A stretch of 56,190 nucleotides of DNA. Origin: Methylotenera sp. Lineage in GTDB: Bacteria > Pseudomonadota > Gammaproteobacteria > Burkholderiales > Methylophilaceae. Positions 39,262-47,348 of this stretch are shown piece after piece. Within the stretch, counting starts at the first letter, position 1. Each line of letters opens with the position of its first letter. The stretch spans positions 1-56,190 of the forward strand of contig NZ_JAQSDC010000003.1 of NCBI RefSeq assembly GCF_029945705.1. Reading direction: 5' to 3'. The position numbers were made by a program, and so were the translations under genes. A model generated the notes under the pieces. It saw nothing but the letters and a program-made list of their open reading frames with translations. It searched no databases and was not told where the DNA came from.

Positions 39262-39747
39262 TTACTTAATATGCTTATGATGCAAATGTGGCGCTAACTC
39301 ATTCAGTGCTGACTCATACACGCCGCGCTTAAACTCAATCACATCTTCTAATGGCACCCAATACTCGCTCCAACGCCATGCATCAAACTCTGGATGCTCG
39401 CTTGCACGCAACGACACATCGCTATCTCGTCCTAGCATGCGCAATAAATACCAAATTTGCTTTTGGCCTTTGTAGCTGCCGCGATACTCACGCTTAATCC
39501 AAGTTGAAGGCACTTCGTATCTAAGCCAGTCTTTGGTACGACCCAAAATCTGTACGTGCTCAGGCTTCAGCCCTACCTCCTCCATCAGCTCACGATACAT
39601 GGCCTGTTCTGGACTCTCACCGTGGTCAATACCCCCCTGCGGAAACTGCCAAGCATGTTCGCGGATGCGCTTACCCCAAAAAACCTGATTGTTGGCATTA
39701 CATAAAATAATGCCAACATTCGGGCGAAACCCGTCTCGATCTAACAT
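39262..39747 (-). CDS. rppH: RNA pyrophosphohydrolase
   Basis: RppH removes pyrophosphate from triphosphorylated RNA 5' ends and so starts RNase E-dependent decay. The 161-residue Nudix protein begins [17 protein letters not shown], with [20 protein letters not shown] (33-52) and the catalytic RELMEEVG. The C-terminal [17 protein letters not shown] matches RppH. Divergent from the YVTN gene. Confidence 0.96.
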   Translation of the reverse strand: MLDRDGFRPNVGIILCNANNQVFWGKRIREHAWQFPQGGIDHGESPEQAMYRELMEEVGLKPEHVQILGRTKDWLRYEVPSTWIKREYRGSYKGQKQIWYLLRMLGRDSDVSLRASEHPEFDAWRWSEYWVPLEDVIEFKRGVYESALNELAPHLHHKHIK

Positions 39748-39835
39748 AACGTTTTACTGCCTAAATTATTTAATACGATTTTTTCATATTTTGAGTATTT
39801 TTGAAAGCAGCCATTTGAGTATAATAGCTAAGCCT

Positions 39836-40840
39836 ATGAAAATACTATCAATTAAATTTTTGAAAATGAATCAATTTTTCGCTCTTTTGATGATTTGCGC
39901 ATTAACGTGCACGCTCACTACAGCTTGCCAAGCCGCCATCAAACCAGCACATGCAAACTTGGCCTATATTACGAATCAGGGCGAAGACTCTGTATCTGTC
40001 ATTGACACCTCAACTAACCAAGTTACTAGCACGATCAAGGTTGGTAAAGCACCTGTGGGAGTTGCCGTTTCAGCTAAGTTAAATCGCACTTATATTTCAA
40101 ATGTAGAAAGCCAAGAAATTTCGATTATCGATACGCAAAACAACTCTGTAGTAGAAACCATAAAAATCAAAGGTTCCCCTGTCGGTTTAGCATTATCGCC
40201 AGATAGTAAGACGCTTTATGTTGCTGATTGGTTTGATAATCGCGTATTAGCTATTAATACGAGTAAAGACCATACGACAAATGAAGTGAGTGTAGGAGAT
40301 GCGCCAGCTGGTATGGTCGTCAGCCCAAATAACAAATGGCTGTACATCGCCAATCGTGACAGTAACGACATTGCAGTGATTGATACGGCGACGCTTACCA
40401 TCAAAAAGCGCATTCCAGTAGGTAAGCACCCTTTTGGGCTTGCTCTCAGCCGAACAGGTTTATGGTTAGTCAGCGTGAATGTAAAAGAAGATACAGTGAG
40501 TATCATTAACACCAAAACTAATGCGGAGTACAAAGTGAAAGTAGGCTATCACCCCTATTGCGCCGCACTCAGTTTAGATGGAAAGAAACTCTATGTGAGC
40601 AATACGCAAGATGACAGCATTACCGTAATCAACATGTCTACACGCAAAGCCATCGCCACTATTAATGTTGGCAATACACCAGAGGGTATAAGTTTAGATA
40701 ATGCCAACAACCGTGCTTACGTTGCCAATTGGGGCAGCAATAGCGTGAGCGTGATTAACACTGAAACCAACCAAGTAGTGGAAATCATCAAAACGGGTGA
40801 CAAAAGTCGTGCATTCGGGCAGTTTGTTTTAGTACGTTAA
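39836..40840 (+). CDS. Exported YVTN-family beta-propeller repeat protein
   Basis: The 334-residue protein has a signal peptide ending near ALTCTLTTACQAA; a weak lipobox (TTAC) makes a lipoprotein possible. About seven repeats of roughly 42 residues follow, each with the pattern IDTxTNxVxxTIxVGxxPxG (for example NQVTSTIKVGKAPVGVAVS), forming a seven-bladed propeller. The open frame continues upstream to 39689, but I start at 39836 because the upstream part overlaps rppH in antisense and lacks a signal-peptide-like start; an ATG at 39866 is also possible. Ligand and role are unknown. Confidence 0.85.
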   Translation: MKILSIKFLKMNQFFALLMICALTCTLTTACQAAIKPAHANLAYITNQGEDSVSVIDTSTNQVTSTIKVGKAPVGVAVSAKLNRTYISNVESQEISIIDTQNNSVVETIKIKGSPVGLALSPDSKTLYVADWFDNRVLAINTSKDHTTNEVSVGDAPAGMVVSPNNKWLYIANRDSNDIAVIDTATLTIKKRIPVGKHPFGLALSRTGLWLVSVNVKEDTVSIINTKTNAEYKVKVGYHPYCAALSLDGKKLYVSNTQDDSITVINMSTRKAIATINVGNTPEGISLDNANNRAYVANWGSNSVSVINTETNQVVEIIKTGDKSRAFGQFVLVR

Positions 40841-40897
40841 TTCAAAAGTTTTGTCACTACCTCCATCTACTAAACATTACATCTCCATACTCACACC

Positions 40898-40973
40898 TGT
40901 AGGAGGGGCTTGCAGCCCCGAATGCAACGGTGAATACATTCCAAAAGGTTCGCGGCTGCAAGCCGCTCCTACA
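40898..40973. repeat. REP-like doublet (REPIN-type inverted pair)
   Basis: Two inverted copies of a 23-base motif: TGTAGGAGGGGCTTGCAGCC at 40898-40917 continuing CCG, and its inverted partner CGCGGCTGCAAGCCGCTCCT at 40951-40970 continuing ACA. Each has the palindromic core GGCTTGCAGCC. This matches extragenic palindromic (REP) elements mobilised by RAYT transposases. GC-rich compared with its AT-rich surroundings. Confidence 0.8.
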
Positions 40974-41043
40974 TTAATACAGGTAGAAGGCAACCGTAAA
41001 GGCTATCTCCGTGGAATATATGTGCTGAAGCACATTATTCACA

Positions 41044-41091
41044 CGCGAACGCCCTCGTGCCGAATACCATTTCGCGATGAGGGCGTCGCTA
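41044..41091. repeat. Second, different palindromic repeat pair
   Basis: CGCGAACGCCCTCGTGCCGAA on the plus strand (41044 onwards) is matched on the minus strand by AGCGACGCCCTCATCGCGAA (about 41071-41090), with one indel. It looks like a second REP family. The 444-base gap between the YVTN and MxaD-like genes (40841-41284) holds these two elements and no convincing gene. Confidence 0.6.
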
Positions 41092-41284
41092 CTACTAACG
41101 CTAATGGATAACCTTATGTCAACCAAGCCTTTACTATCTCGTTAATTAAAATACAGACTACAATGCATTTAATAAAGGTACGTTCTCATTTATAATGCAT
41201 CGTTGTTTTTAAGTAGTTTAATTAGAGCCTCTCTTTATTGAGAGTTTTAAAGCCTCTCATCACAGAGAGTCATGGAGATAGTAA

Positions 41285-41836
41285 ATGAAAAAGATTTTAG
41301 CATTGCTTGCGCTTGGCTTAAGCGTAAGTCTAGTTCCGTTCACAGCATCAGCGCACGGCCCATCACCACAAAAAGTTGAAAAAACCATCGTCATTAAAGC
41401 TGATCCAGCTAAAGTATGGGCAATCGTTAAAGATTTTGGTGGCATTCATAAATGGCACCCGGGCGTAGCCAGCACTAAAGTTGAGCAGAAAAAAGATGAA
41501 AATGGCGACATGGCTACTTTCAGAACACTTACGTTTAAAGATGGTGGCAATGTGTATGAGAAATTACGCAGCATTGATGATGCAGCCATGAAAATTAAAT
41601 ATGAAATCGTAACTGGTACACTGCCATTGACAGACTACAACGCAACAATGACTGTAGAAAAAGGCGACAAACCAGGTGAATCAAAAGTCACATGGGTAGG
41701 CCGCTTCTATCGCCTATACAAACTTAACCCACCAATTCCAGCGGGTCAAGATGACGAAACAGCCGTTAAAGCGATCACAGGTATTTTTGATTCAGGTTTA
41801 GCAAACTTACAAAAGGTAGCCGAAAACTCAAAGTAA
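41285..41836 (+). CDS. Exported SRPBCC-fold protein, MxaD-like
   Basis: The 183-residue protein has a clear signal peptide (MKKILALLALGLSVSLVPFT then ASA-HGP) and an SRPBCC/polyketide-cyclase domain (about 30-178: KTIVIKADPAKVWAIVKDFG). The mature start AHGPSPQKVEKTI strongly resembles MxaD, a periplasmic protein that helps methanol dehydrogenase pass electrons to cytochrome cL. No mxa or xox genes are in the window, so the role is inferred. GGAG ribosome site at good spacing; the terminator lies about 105 bases downstream. An open frame after the stop (see findings) raises a small doubt about the true C terminus. Confidence 0.75.
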   Translation: MKKILALLALGLSVSLVPFTASAHGPSPQKVEKTIVIKADPAKVWAIVKDFGGIHKWHPGVASTKVEQKKDENGDMATFRTLTFKDGGNVYEKLRSIDDAAMKIKYEIVTGTLPLTDYNATMTVEKGDKPGESKVTWVGRFYRLYKLNPPIPAGQDDETAVKAITGIFDSGLANLQKVAENSK

Positions 41837-42207
41837 CTGGCCAGTTAACTGGCGCAGAAGCATCTGGTAAAAAACCATGGTGGAAGTTTTGGTAAAGTGA
41901 CGATTTCTGACAAAAGTGACATTTTTTGTCAGTCAAATTAAGAAAAAGCGGGGGGGACCCCGCTTTTTTTATTGCTATAGATAGAGTAATAAGGCCTTTG
42001 CGCGAGTGCAATTAATCATAAAACATTACCCTCGTTACGCCATCATAGGCGTGAAATCCAGTCAATGTTAAATATTAAATCATTCAATTACAATGAGTTA
42101 CGTTAAAATACAACTGAATCTTTCTACGCGTAAATTACAAAATAAATAGAAAAAAATAAAAATATTTCACCATTCAATCAACTCAAAAAGCAAACGTATC
42201 AAGAAAG
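41837..42207. other. Intergenic region between mxaD-like gene and pilin
   Basis: Apart from the terminator at 41943-41970 and a 12-base palindrome AACTGGCCAGTT at 41835-41846 overlapping the mxaD-like stop, I see no gene in this AT-rich stretch. The first pilin promoter follows at 42208. Confidence 0.6.
41943..41970 (+). terminator. Intrinsic terminator after the MxaD-like gene
   Basis: AAAAAGCGGGG, loop GGGA, CCCCGCTTTTT with seven T residues in total. Confidence 0.9.
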
Positions 42208-42224
42208 TTGGCACAGCTATTGCT
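42208..42224 (+). promoter_or_regulatory. Sigma-54 promoter of the first pilin gene
   Basis: TTGGCAC-N5-TTGCT matches the RpoN -24/-12 consensus (TGGCAC-N5-TTGCW) exactly. It is about 80 bases upstream of the pilin start. Type IV pilin genes are commonly RpoN/PilR controlled. Confidence 0.85.
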
Positions 42225-42301
42225 AAATGTATTCCGAGCACTGCAACACCTAGTGCTTAGGGTGTAGTGCAAAAATTTTAATTTTTTATATAAAGGAACT
42301 A

Positions 42302-42751
42302 AAAATGAAACAAGTACAAAAAGGTTTTACCTTAATCGAGTTAATGATTGTTGTAGCAATTATTGGTATTTTGGCTGCTGTTGCAATTCCTAGTTACCAA
42401 AACTACACTAAGAAAGCTCGATTCAGTGAAGTTTTGTCTTTAAGCGACACATTCAAACAATCTGTAGGTATTTGCATTACTGACAACACAGCTAACCCAG
42501 GAACAGCAACAGGTTGTAGCAATGGCTTACAAGGTGTTGAAGCAGCTCCAGCAGCAACACCTAATGTTGCATCACTAGTAACTGCAAACGGTATTATTAC
42601 TGGCACAGGTACTACAGCTGCAGGTGGTTATACTTCAATATTGACACCTACAATTAACGGTTCAAATATCACGTGGAGAAATAGCGGTTCATGCGTGGCT
42701 CCAAACTTCTGTAAGGCTAATTAGTTAAAAGTTAATATTGGAAAGTTGATT
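42302..42751 (+). repeat. Direct repeat, copy 1 (pilin gene and flank)
   Basis: About 450 bases identical, base for base, to 42889-43338. Identity starts three bases before the ATG and runs 27 bases past the stop; after that the two copies differ at only a few positions for about 35 more bases. The regions further upstream are unrelated except for a shared TAAAGGAA ribosome site. Confidence 0.97.
42305..42724 (+). CDS. pilA: Type IV pilin, copy 1
   Basis: A 139-residue major-pilin-like protein. The short leader MKQVQKG is cut by PilD before Phe, and the N-terminal helix [20 protein letters not shown] carries the conserved Glu5. The C-terminal pair CVAPNFC is consistent with a pilin disulfide loop. 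Preceded by a perfect sigma-54 site, with a good AAGGAA ribosome site, and followed by its own terminator. The second gene at 42892 encodes exactly the same protein. Confidence 0.95.
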   Translation: MKQVQKGFTLIELMIVVAIIGILAAVAIPSYQNYTKKARFSEVLSLSDTFKQSVGICITDNTANPGTATGCSNGLQGVEAAPAATPNVASLVTANGIITGTGTTAAGGYTSILTPTINGSNITWRNSGSCVAPNFCKAN

Positions 42752-42753
42752 GC

Positions 42754-42788
42754 AATAAAACGGTATGTTTTCTTAATGCCGTTTTATT
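42754..42788 (+). terminator. Terminator after pilin copy 1
   Basis: Perfect stem AATAAAACGG / CCGTTTTATT around a 15-base AT-rich loop. It would limit transcription from the sigma-54 promoter into copy 2. Confidence 0.75.
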
Positions 42789-42888
42789 CGCTGCATTGTA
42801 ATCAGTTAGGTAACGATTGAAGGTAAAGCGAATGCTTTAATCCTACAATTAAGATAGCGCAACTCATCTAATACAGACTAAAGGAAAT

Positions 42889-43338
42889 AAAATGAAACAA
42901 GTACAAAAAGGTTTTACCTTAATCGAGTTAATGATTGTTGTAGCAATTATTGGTATTTTGGCTGCTGTTGCAATTCCTAGTTACCAAAACTACACTAAGA
43001 AAGCTCGATTCAGTGAAGTTTTGTCTTTAAGCGACACATTCAAACAATCTGTAGGTATTTGCATTACTGACAACACAGCTAACCCAGGAACAGCAACAGG
43101 TTGTAGCAATGGCTTACAAGGTGTTGAAGCAGCTCCAGCAGCAACACCTAATGTTGCATCACTAGTAACTGCAAACGGTATTATTACTGGCACAGGTACT
43201 ACAGCTGCAGGTGGTTATACTTCAATATTGACACCTACAATTAACGGTTCAAATATCACGTGGAGAAATAGCGGTTCATGCGTGGCTCCAAACTTCTGTA
43301 AGGCTAATTAGTTAAAAGTTAATATTGGAAAGTTGATT
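42889..43338 (+). repeat. Direct repeat, copy 2
   Basis: Same 450-base sequence as 42302-42751, offset by 587 bases. Confidence 0.97.
42892..43311 (+). CDS. pilA: Type IV pilin, copy 2 (identical)
   Basis: Identical in every base to the pilin gene at 42305. The 140-base upstream spacer has the same TAAAGGAA ribosome site but no sigma-54 consensus; I see no strong sigma-70 promoter either. Its expression may depend on readthrough or on a promoter I do not recognise. Silent synonymous differences are absent, so the duplication is very recent or kept identical by gene conversion; an assembly artefact is less likely because the flanks differ. Confidence 0.93.
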   Translation: MKQVQKGFTLIELMIVVAIIGILAAVAIPSYQNYTKKARFSEVLSLSDTFKQSVGICITDNTANPGTATGCSNGLQGVEAAPAATPNVASLVTANGIITGTGTTAAGGYTSILTPTINGSNITWRNSGSCVAPNFCKAN

Positions 43339-43340
43339 AC

Positions 43341-43378
43341 AATAAAACGGTATGTTTTGTTAATACCGCTTTTATTTT
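43341..43378 (+). terminator. Terminator after pilin copy 2
   Basis: AATAAAACGGTAT pairs with ATACCG-(C)-TTTTATT, one bulge, T-rich tail. A diverged version of the terminator behind copy 1. Confidence 0.7.
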
Positions 43379-43454
43379 CAATAATTCTGTATTAGTAGTT
43401 AAATACTCAACCAAAGTCAAGTATCACTAAATTACAAGTCAATGGAAATGTAAC

Positions 43455-44192
43455 ATGAATAGATTCAAAGCTACTGGAATACATTTATCTATAAGTGTTT
43501 TGATTGTAGTTATAATTTTATCAGCCATGTATGTATTGTGGTACCCGAACAATTATTTCTTCTTGATGGGAGGAGAAAAGTTAGTTACTTTAATTGGATT
43601 TGTAGATGTCTTTTTAGGCCCTCTTCTGACATTCTTTGTATTTAAACCAAACAAGAGCAGCCTTAAATTTGATTTGAGTTGCATTGTAATATTACAACTT
43701 GCTGCTTTGTCATATGGTATTTATGTAATTCAACTATCACGCCCGGTCTTTCTTGTATTCAATAAAGATCGATTCCAAGTAGCAGCCGCTTCGGATATAA
43801 CTCCAAAAGAGCTAAAAAAAGCAAAAGTTCCAGAGTGGCGGGAGCTCTCTGTGACAGGCCCTAAGATCGTAGCTATTGCTACACCAGATAAAAAAGATAA
43901 AAAAGAATCCATGTTTGCTATGGTTGTAAGTGAATATGCTTATCATTATCCTAGGCTATATGATCAGTATGAGAAATATAGAAGGGATGTTGTAAAAGCA
44001 GGTATCCCAATGACCAAACTAGTAGAAAAAAACAGTAAGAATAAGGTGATGGTTGACCAATTTATTACATTGCGTAAGCAAACAGTAAATGACTTTTTAT
44101 TCATTCCGATTAGTACAGAGTTTGCATCCATGTCTGTAGTTATAGATGCTAAAACTGGCAGATTTATTCAAATAATGAATGCAAAGAATTAA
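43455..44192 (+). CDS. TfpX/TfpZ family type IV pilin accessory protein
   Basis: The 245-residue protein has three N-terminal membrane helices (about 9-29, 41-63, 74-93) and a soluble C-terminal domain. The segment FVDVFLGPLLTFFVFKPNK is characteristic of TfpX/TfpZ, found next to variable pilins in Pseudomonas and other genera, where it assists surface display of its cognate pilin. Its place just after the twin pilins fits. Codon use here is more AT-rich than in neighbouring housekeeping genes. Confidence 0.85.
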   Translation: MNRFKATGIHLSISVLIVVIILSAMYVLWYPNNYFFLMGGEKLVTLIGFVDVFLGPLLTFFVFKPNKSSLKFDLSCIVILQLAALSYGIYVIQLSRPVFLVFNKDRFQVAAASDITPKELKKAKVPEWRELSVTGPKIVAIATPDKKDKKESMFAMVVSEYAYHYPRLYDQYEKYRRDVVKAGIPMTKLVEKNSKNKVMVDQFITLRKQTVNDFLFIPISTEFASMSVVIDAKTGRFIQIMNAKN

Positions 44193-44247
44193 AGAATTTA
44201 CGTCTTACCACTCTTAAGTTCACCCTATAGATTACCTATAGTGGCAA

Positions 44248-45324
44248 TTAACGTGATCTACGCGTCCCGTCAGACAGTACAAATATCTGAACTCCAACTT
44301 GAGCTAATACAAACGCAGCAGCAGAACTACGGCGACCAGTCTGGCAATAAAGTATATATTCTTTCCTATTATCAAGATTCATGGCTAGCTGACGAACCTC
44401 ACTAAGTGGCAAATTGATTGCGCCATGAATATGGTCATATTTATACTCTGAGGGTAATCGTACATCAGCCCATATTGCACCGTCACTTACTCTACTTTGT
44501 GCTTCAGCCAAGCTGATTTGGTTAATGATAGGTGCCTTTAACAGCTCTACGAAGTCTTTCTTATTGAGTCGTAGTAGTTCGCCATCAGTTTTCATGGTGA
44601 CAGTAGCATTGCGCTTATTATCTGACACTAGCGCTTCTTCGCCGAATGCACCGCCTTCATTAAGTTCAGCCAGTATAAGAGGTGGCTGGCTCGCGTCTAC
44701 AATTCTGGTCACTTGCGCGCAACCGCTTTGAATAAGATAATAATAATCACCTTCGCCGCCTTGCTGAATGATAGTTTGTCCTGCGGTAACAGTAATACTG
44801 GTCATGCGCTTAAACATTTCCTCTACATTGGCAGCTGGTAGACGGCTAAATATCCCACTTTGTAGATTGAAGGCGCTAAATACGCCAGTTTCGTTCATCC
44901 AATCGCCCACGCTGCGTGAGGCTTTCTCACTGATGCTAGGTTGAACAGTTTTAGCAGGAATATCGGCATTAGAAAGCTGATCCCAAGTCATCATAATATC
45001 GAGTAGATCCATGTCTATTCGAAGTATCTCAATATCGGTAAGCGCAATGGTGTCTGTAATTTTAGCGTCGCCATTGACGGGATGCTTGGTGACTTCTGTG
45101 CCGCCACGTAATCTGGCTTTTCTGCCGTCATCATAGCGCAGACCCAAATCACCTTTAATTAAATACATGGCTTGCGCGGCTTTAGCCATATTCATTCGCA
45201 TGGGATCGATGTCTTGATTGACCTTTTCAATAAAGCATAACGCGGCAAGTTCTTTTCTGCGTCCAGCAGATAACCTAGCAATCGGCTCTAGATGCTCTAA
45301 TAATGATGAATCAGCGATTGCCAT
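44248..45324 (-). CDS. Cyclic-nucleotide-binding domain and rhodanese domain fusion
   Basis: The 358-residue soluble protein has a degenerate first cNMP-like fold (about 10-115), a better second cNMP-binding domain (about 155-262, with EGDYYYLIQSG and the binding cassette FGEEALVSDNKRNATV including Glu229 and Arg238), and a C-terminal rhodanese domain (about 270-355) with the catalytic Cys327 in LYCQTGRRS. The C terminus (VLSDGTRRSR) is slightly shorter than usual for a rhodanese. It follows the predicted cyclic-nucleotide phosphodiesterase by 75 bases on the same strand, suggesting cAMP- or cGMP-linked signalling to sulfur or redox chemistry. Confidence 0.85.
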   Translation of the reverse strand: MAIADSSLLEHLEPIARLSAGRRKELAALCFIEKVNQDIDPMRMNMAKAAQAMYLIKGDLGLRYDDGRKARLRGGTEVTKHPVNGDAKITDTIALTDIEILRIDMDLLDIMMTWDQLSNADIPAKTVQPSISEKASRSVGDWMNETGVFSAFNLQSGIFSRLPAANVEEMFKRMTSITVTAGQTIIQQGGEGDYYYLIQSGCAQVTRIVDASQPPLILAELNEGGAFGEEALVSDNKRNATVTMKTDGELLRLNKKDFVELLKAPIINQISLAEAQSRVSDGAIWADVRLPSEYKYDHIHGAINLPLSEVRQLAMNLDNRKEYILYCQTGRRSSAAAFVLAQVGVQIFVLSDGTRRSR

Positions 45325-45399
45325 GATTAAAACCTTAATGGGTACTTTTATAATGAATGCTGTGAAATTGGTATCGTGCTAAGAAGCTATATTAAAAAA

Positions 45400-46179
45400 C
45401 TACAAATGAAACTCTTGCTGTTGCTTAAGCGCGTGAATAGGGAACGCTAAATGACTTTCTGCAATTTCCTGCATGATACTTTCGCCCTCACCTGGCTTTA
45501 GGTGCGTGATATAAACCTCTACAGCGTGCTGAGTATGATGCATGGTCAGGTTAGCAAGTTCACTGATTAGTAACGATGGGCATAGATGTTTGGAAAGCTG
45601 CGCCAAAACCAGCTCGCTATTGCTAAACGCGGTTTCAATAATCAAATATTTAAGATTTTTGATTTTATTGACTTCAACCCATAAGGCATCACAAACAGTG
45701 GTATCGCCAGTAAATACAAGACTCGCCTCACCACTATCAACATGATAACCAATAGCAGGTACGACATGGTTAGCTGGTAACGGCGTAAATTTCCGACCAT
45801 TTAACTCAAGGGGTTCACCTAGTTTCACTTCGCTATAGCGTAAAAATGGGTTGTCCACACTGGGAATTGCATTGAAATCTGGCCATACTTTCCAGTTGAA
45901 AATATGGAGGCGCAAGGTTTCTAAAGTTTCTTTATTTGCATATACGGTGATTGGTTCCGCGCGTATCCCCATGACGGTATCGAGCAGAAATGGAAGGAAC
46001 GCAATATGGTCTAAATGTGAATGTGTAAGTAAAATATGGTCGATTTTCAGTAGCTCGTCCATACACAAATTACCGACGCCCGTACCCGCGTCGATCAATA
46101 TATCTTGATCAACAAGCATAGAGGTAGTGCGCAATTCAGCACCTATTCCACCACTGCAACCTAATATTTTTATTTGCAT
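45400..46179 (-). CDS. Metallo-beta-lactamase-fold hydrolase, probable class II 3',5'-cyclic-nucleotide phosphodiesterase
   Basis: The 259-residue protein has the MBL metal motif LLTHSHLDHIAFLPF (HxHxDH, near residues 52-66), a leading GCSGGIGAELRTTSML, FTGDTTVCDALW with the bridging Asp, and a late histidine in YITHLKPGE. This arrangement matches class II cyclic-nucleotide phosphodiesterase-like proteins of betaproteobacteria. Other MBL functions cannot be excluded. It is the upstream gene of the pair with the cNMP-binding/rhodanese fusion, and that context supports a cyclic nucleotide substrate. Confidence 0.8.
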   Translation of the reverse strand: MQIKILGCSGGIGAELRTTSMLVDQDILIDAGTGVGNLCMDELLKIDHILLTHSHLDHIAFLPFLLDTVMGIRAEPITVYANKETLETLRLHIFNWKVWPDFNAIPSVDNPFLRYSEVKLGEPLELNGRKFTPLPANHVVPAIGYHVDSGEASLVFTGDTTVCDALWVEVNKIKNLKYLIIETAFSNSELVLAQLSKHLCPSLLISELANLTMHHTQHAVEVYITHLKPGEGESIMQEIAESHLAFPIHALKQQQEFHL

Positions 46180-46368
46180 ACAATTTTTTATAGTTATATT
46201 TAATACAGTTTATATTTAATACAATGCTATGATTTCACTGCTTATTAACAGCATATAACAGATATTATTTTTTTAATAGCAATCTTATTTAATCAAACAT
46301 CACTTCAAGTTTTACCTAAATAAATTGCACTCTTACTTACCGACGAACTTACTTATAAAGCTGCCACA

Positions 46369-47040
46369 ATGAACTATAAAGCGCCTCTAGAATTAGTCAG
46401 CAACCAACATGAAAGCCACCTAAAAGTAAACGCCAGCGTGATTTGGTTGCATGGTTTAGGCGCTGATGGTCATGACTTTGAGCCTATCGTGCAAAAACTT
46501 AACATCCCCAATGTGCGATTCATACTACCTCATGCGCCGGAAATGGCGGTCACTCGCAACAGTGGTTACATCATGCCGGCTTGGTATGATTTGTATGGCG
46601 TGACAGGTAGTAGTAAAGAGGACGAAGATGGCATAAAAAATAGCCAACACTACGTTAACTCGCTCATTCAAAAAGAACTGGACAGAGGTATTGCTGCTGA
46701 GCGCATTGTGATTGCGGGCTTTTCACAGGGCGGAGCGATTGCCTTATATGCTGCACTTCGCTATCCGAAAAAGTTAGGCGGCGTTTTGGCTTTATCTACG
46801 TACTTACCAGTTAAAACCAAGCTAGCCTCTGAAGCTAATCCAGCCAATGCAACAACGCCAATCTTTATGGCACATGGTGTGTTTGATGATGTTATCACGC
46901 TGGATATGTGCAAAATATCTCTGCAAGCATTACAAAATAATCATTATTCTGTCAGCTGGCATGAATACAATATGGCACATTCAGTATGTATGGAAGAGAT
47001 TAGTGATATTCGTGGATTTTTAAAGCAGTGTTTAGCATAG
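46369..47040 (+). CDS. Alpha/beta-hydrolase, carboxylesterase/phospholipase (EstB-like)
   Basis: The 223-residue protein has the carboxylesterase/thioesterase fold of the phospholipase/carboxylesterase family: VIWLHGLGADGHDFEP for the oxyanion region, nucleophile GFSQGGAIALYAALRYP, Asp in MAHGVFDDVI and catalytic His in NMAHSVCMEEI. Such enzymes hydrolyse short-chain esters or acyl thioesters. It is 41 bases upstream of xseB. Confidence 0.92.
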   Translation: MNYKAPLELVSNQHESHLKVNASVIWLHGLGADGHDFEPIVQKLNIPNVRFILPHAPEMAVTRNSGYIMPAWYDLYGVTGSSKEDEDGIKNSQHYVNSLIQKELDRGIAAERIVIAGFSQGGAIALYAALRYPKKLGGVLALSTYLPVKTKLASEANPANATTPIFMAHGVFDDVITLDMCKISLQALQNNHYSVSWHEYNMAHSVCMEEISDIRGFLKQCLA

Positions 47041-47081
47041 GATTTGGTAGAATATCGCCTTAACGCCAATTAAGTTTTGCT

Positions 47082-47348
47082 ATGACCGCATCTAAATCCA
47101 AAACAGTAACATCCCAAGAGAATAATATCGCGCAGCCAGAGAACTTTGAGTTGGCATACGCTGAGTTAGAAAGCATTGTTGCGCGTATGGAGTCTGGACA
47201 AATGACTTTAGAGTCGTCGTTGGCGGCTTATCAGCGCGGCAACAGCCTACTGCAGTTTTGCCAAAAGTCACTCGCTGACGTTGAGCAACAGGTTCAAATT
47301 CTAAATGAGCGTAATCAGCTGATGCCATTTAAGTCTGATGATGAATAA
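47082..47348 (+). CDS. xseB: Exodeoxyribonuclease VII small subunit
   Basis: The 88-residue XseB shows FELAYAELESIVARMESGQM and LESSLAAYQRGNSLLQFCQ, the family helix pair that wraps XseA. It overlaps ispA by 11 bases. The xseB-ispA-dxs order is conserved in proteobacteria. xseA is not in the window. Confidence 0.95.
   Translation: MTASKSKTVTSQENNIAQPENFELAYAELESIVARMESGQMTLESSLAAYQRGNSLLQFCQKSLADVEQQVQILNERNQLMPFKSDDE

Noticed and set aside
39689-39835. Upstream extension of the YVTN gene
   Set aside because: It overlaps rppH in antisense and would place about 50 odd residues before a normal signal peptide; the start at 39836 is better.
40851-41111. An open frame of 86 codons
   Set aside because: It runs through the REP-like palindromes, and the protein has no recognisable features; the repeats explain the open frame.
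42725-42891. Sigma-54 promoter before pilin copy 2
   Set aside because: No TGGCAC-N5-TTGC match is present in this spacer.
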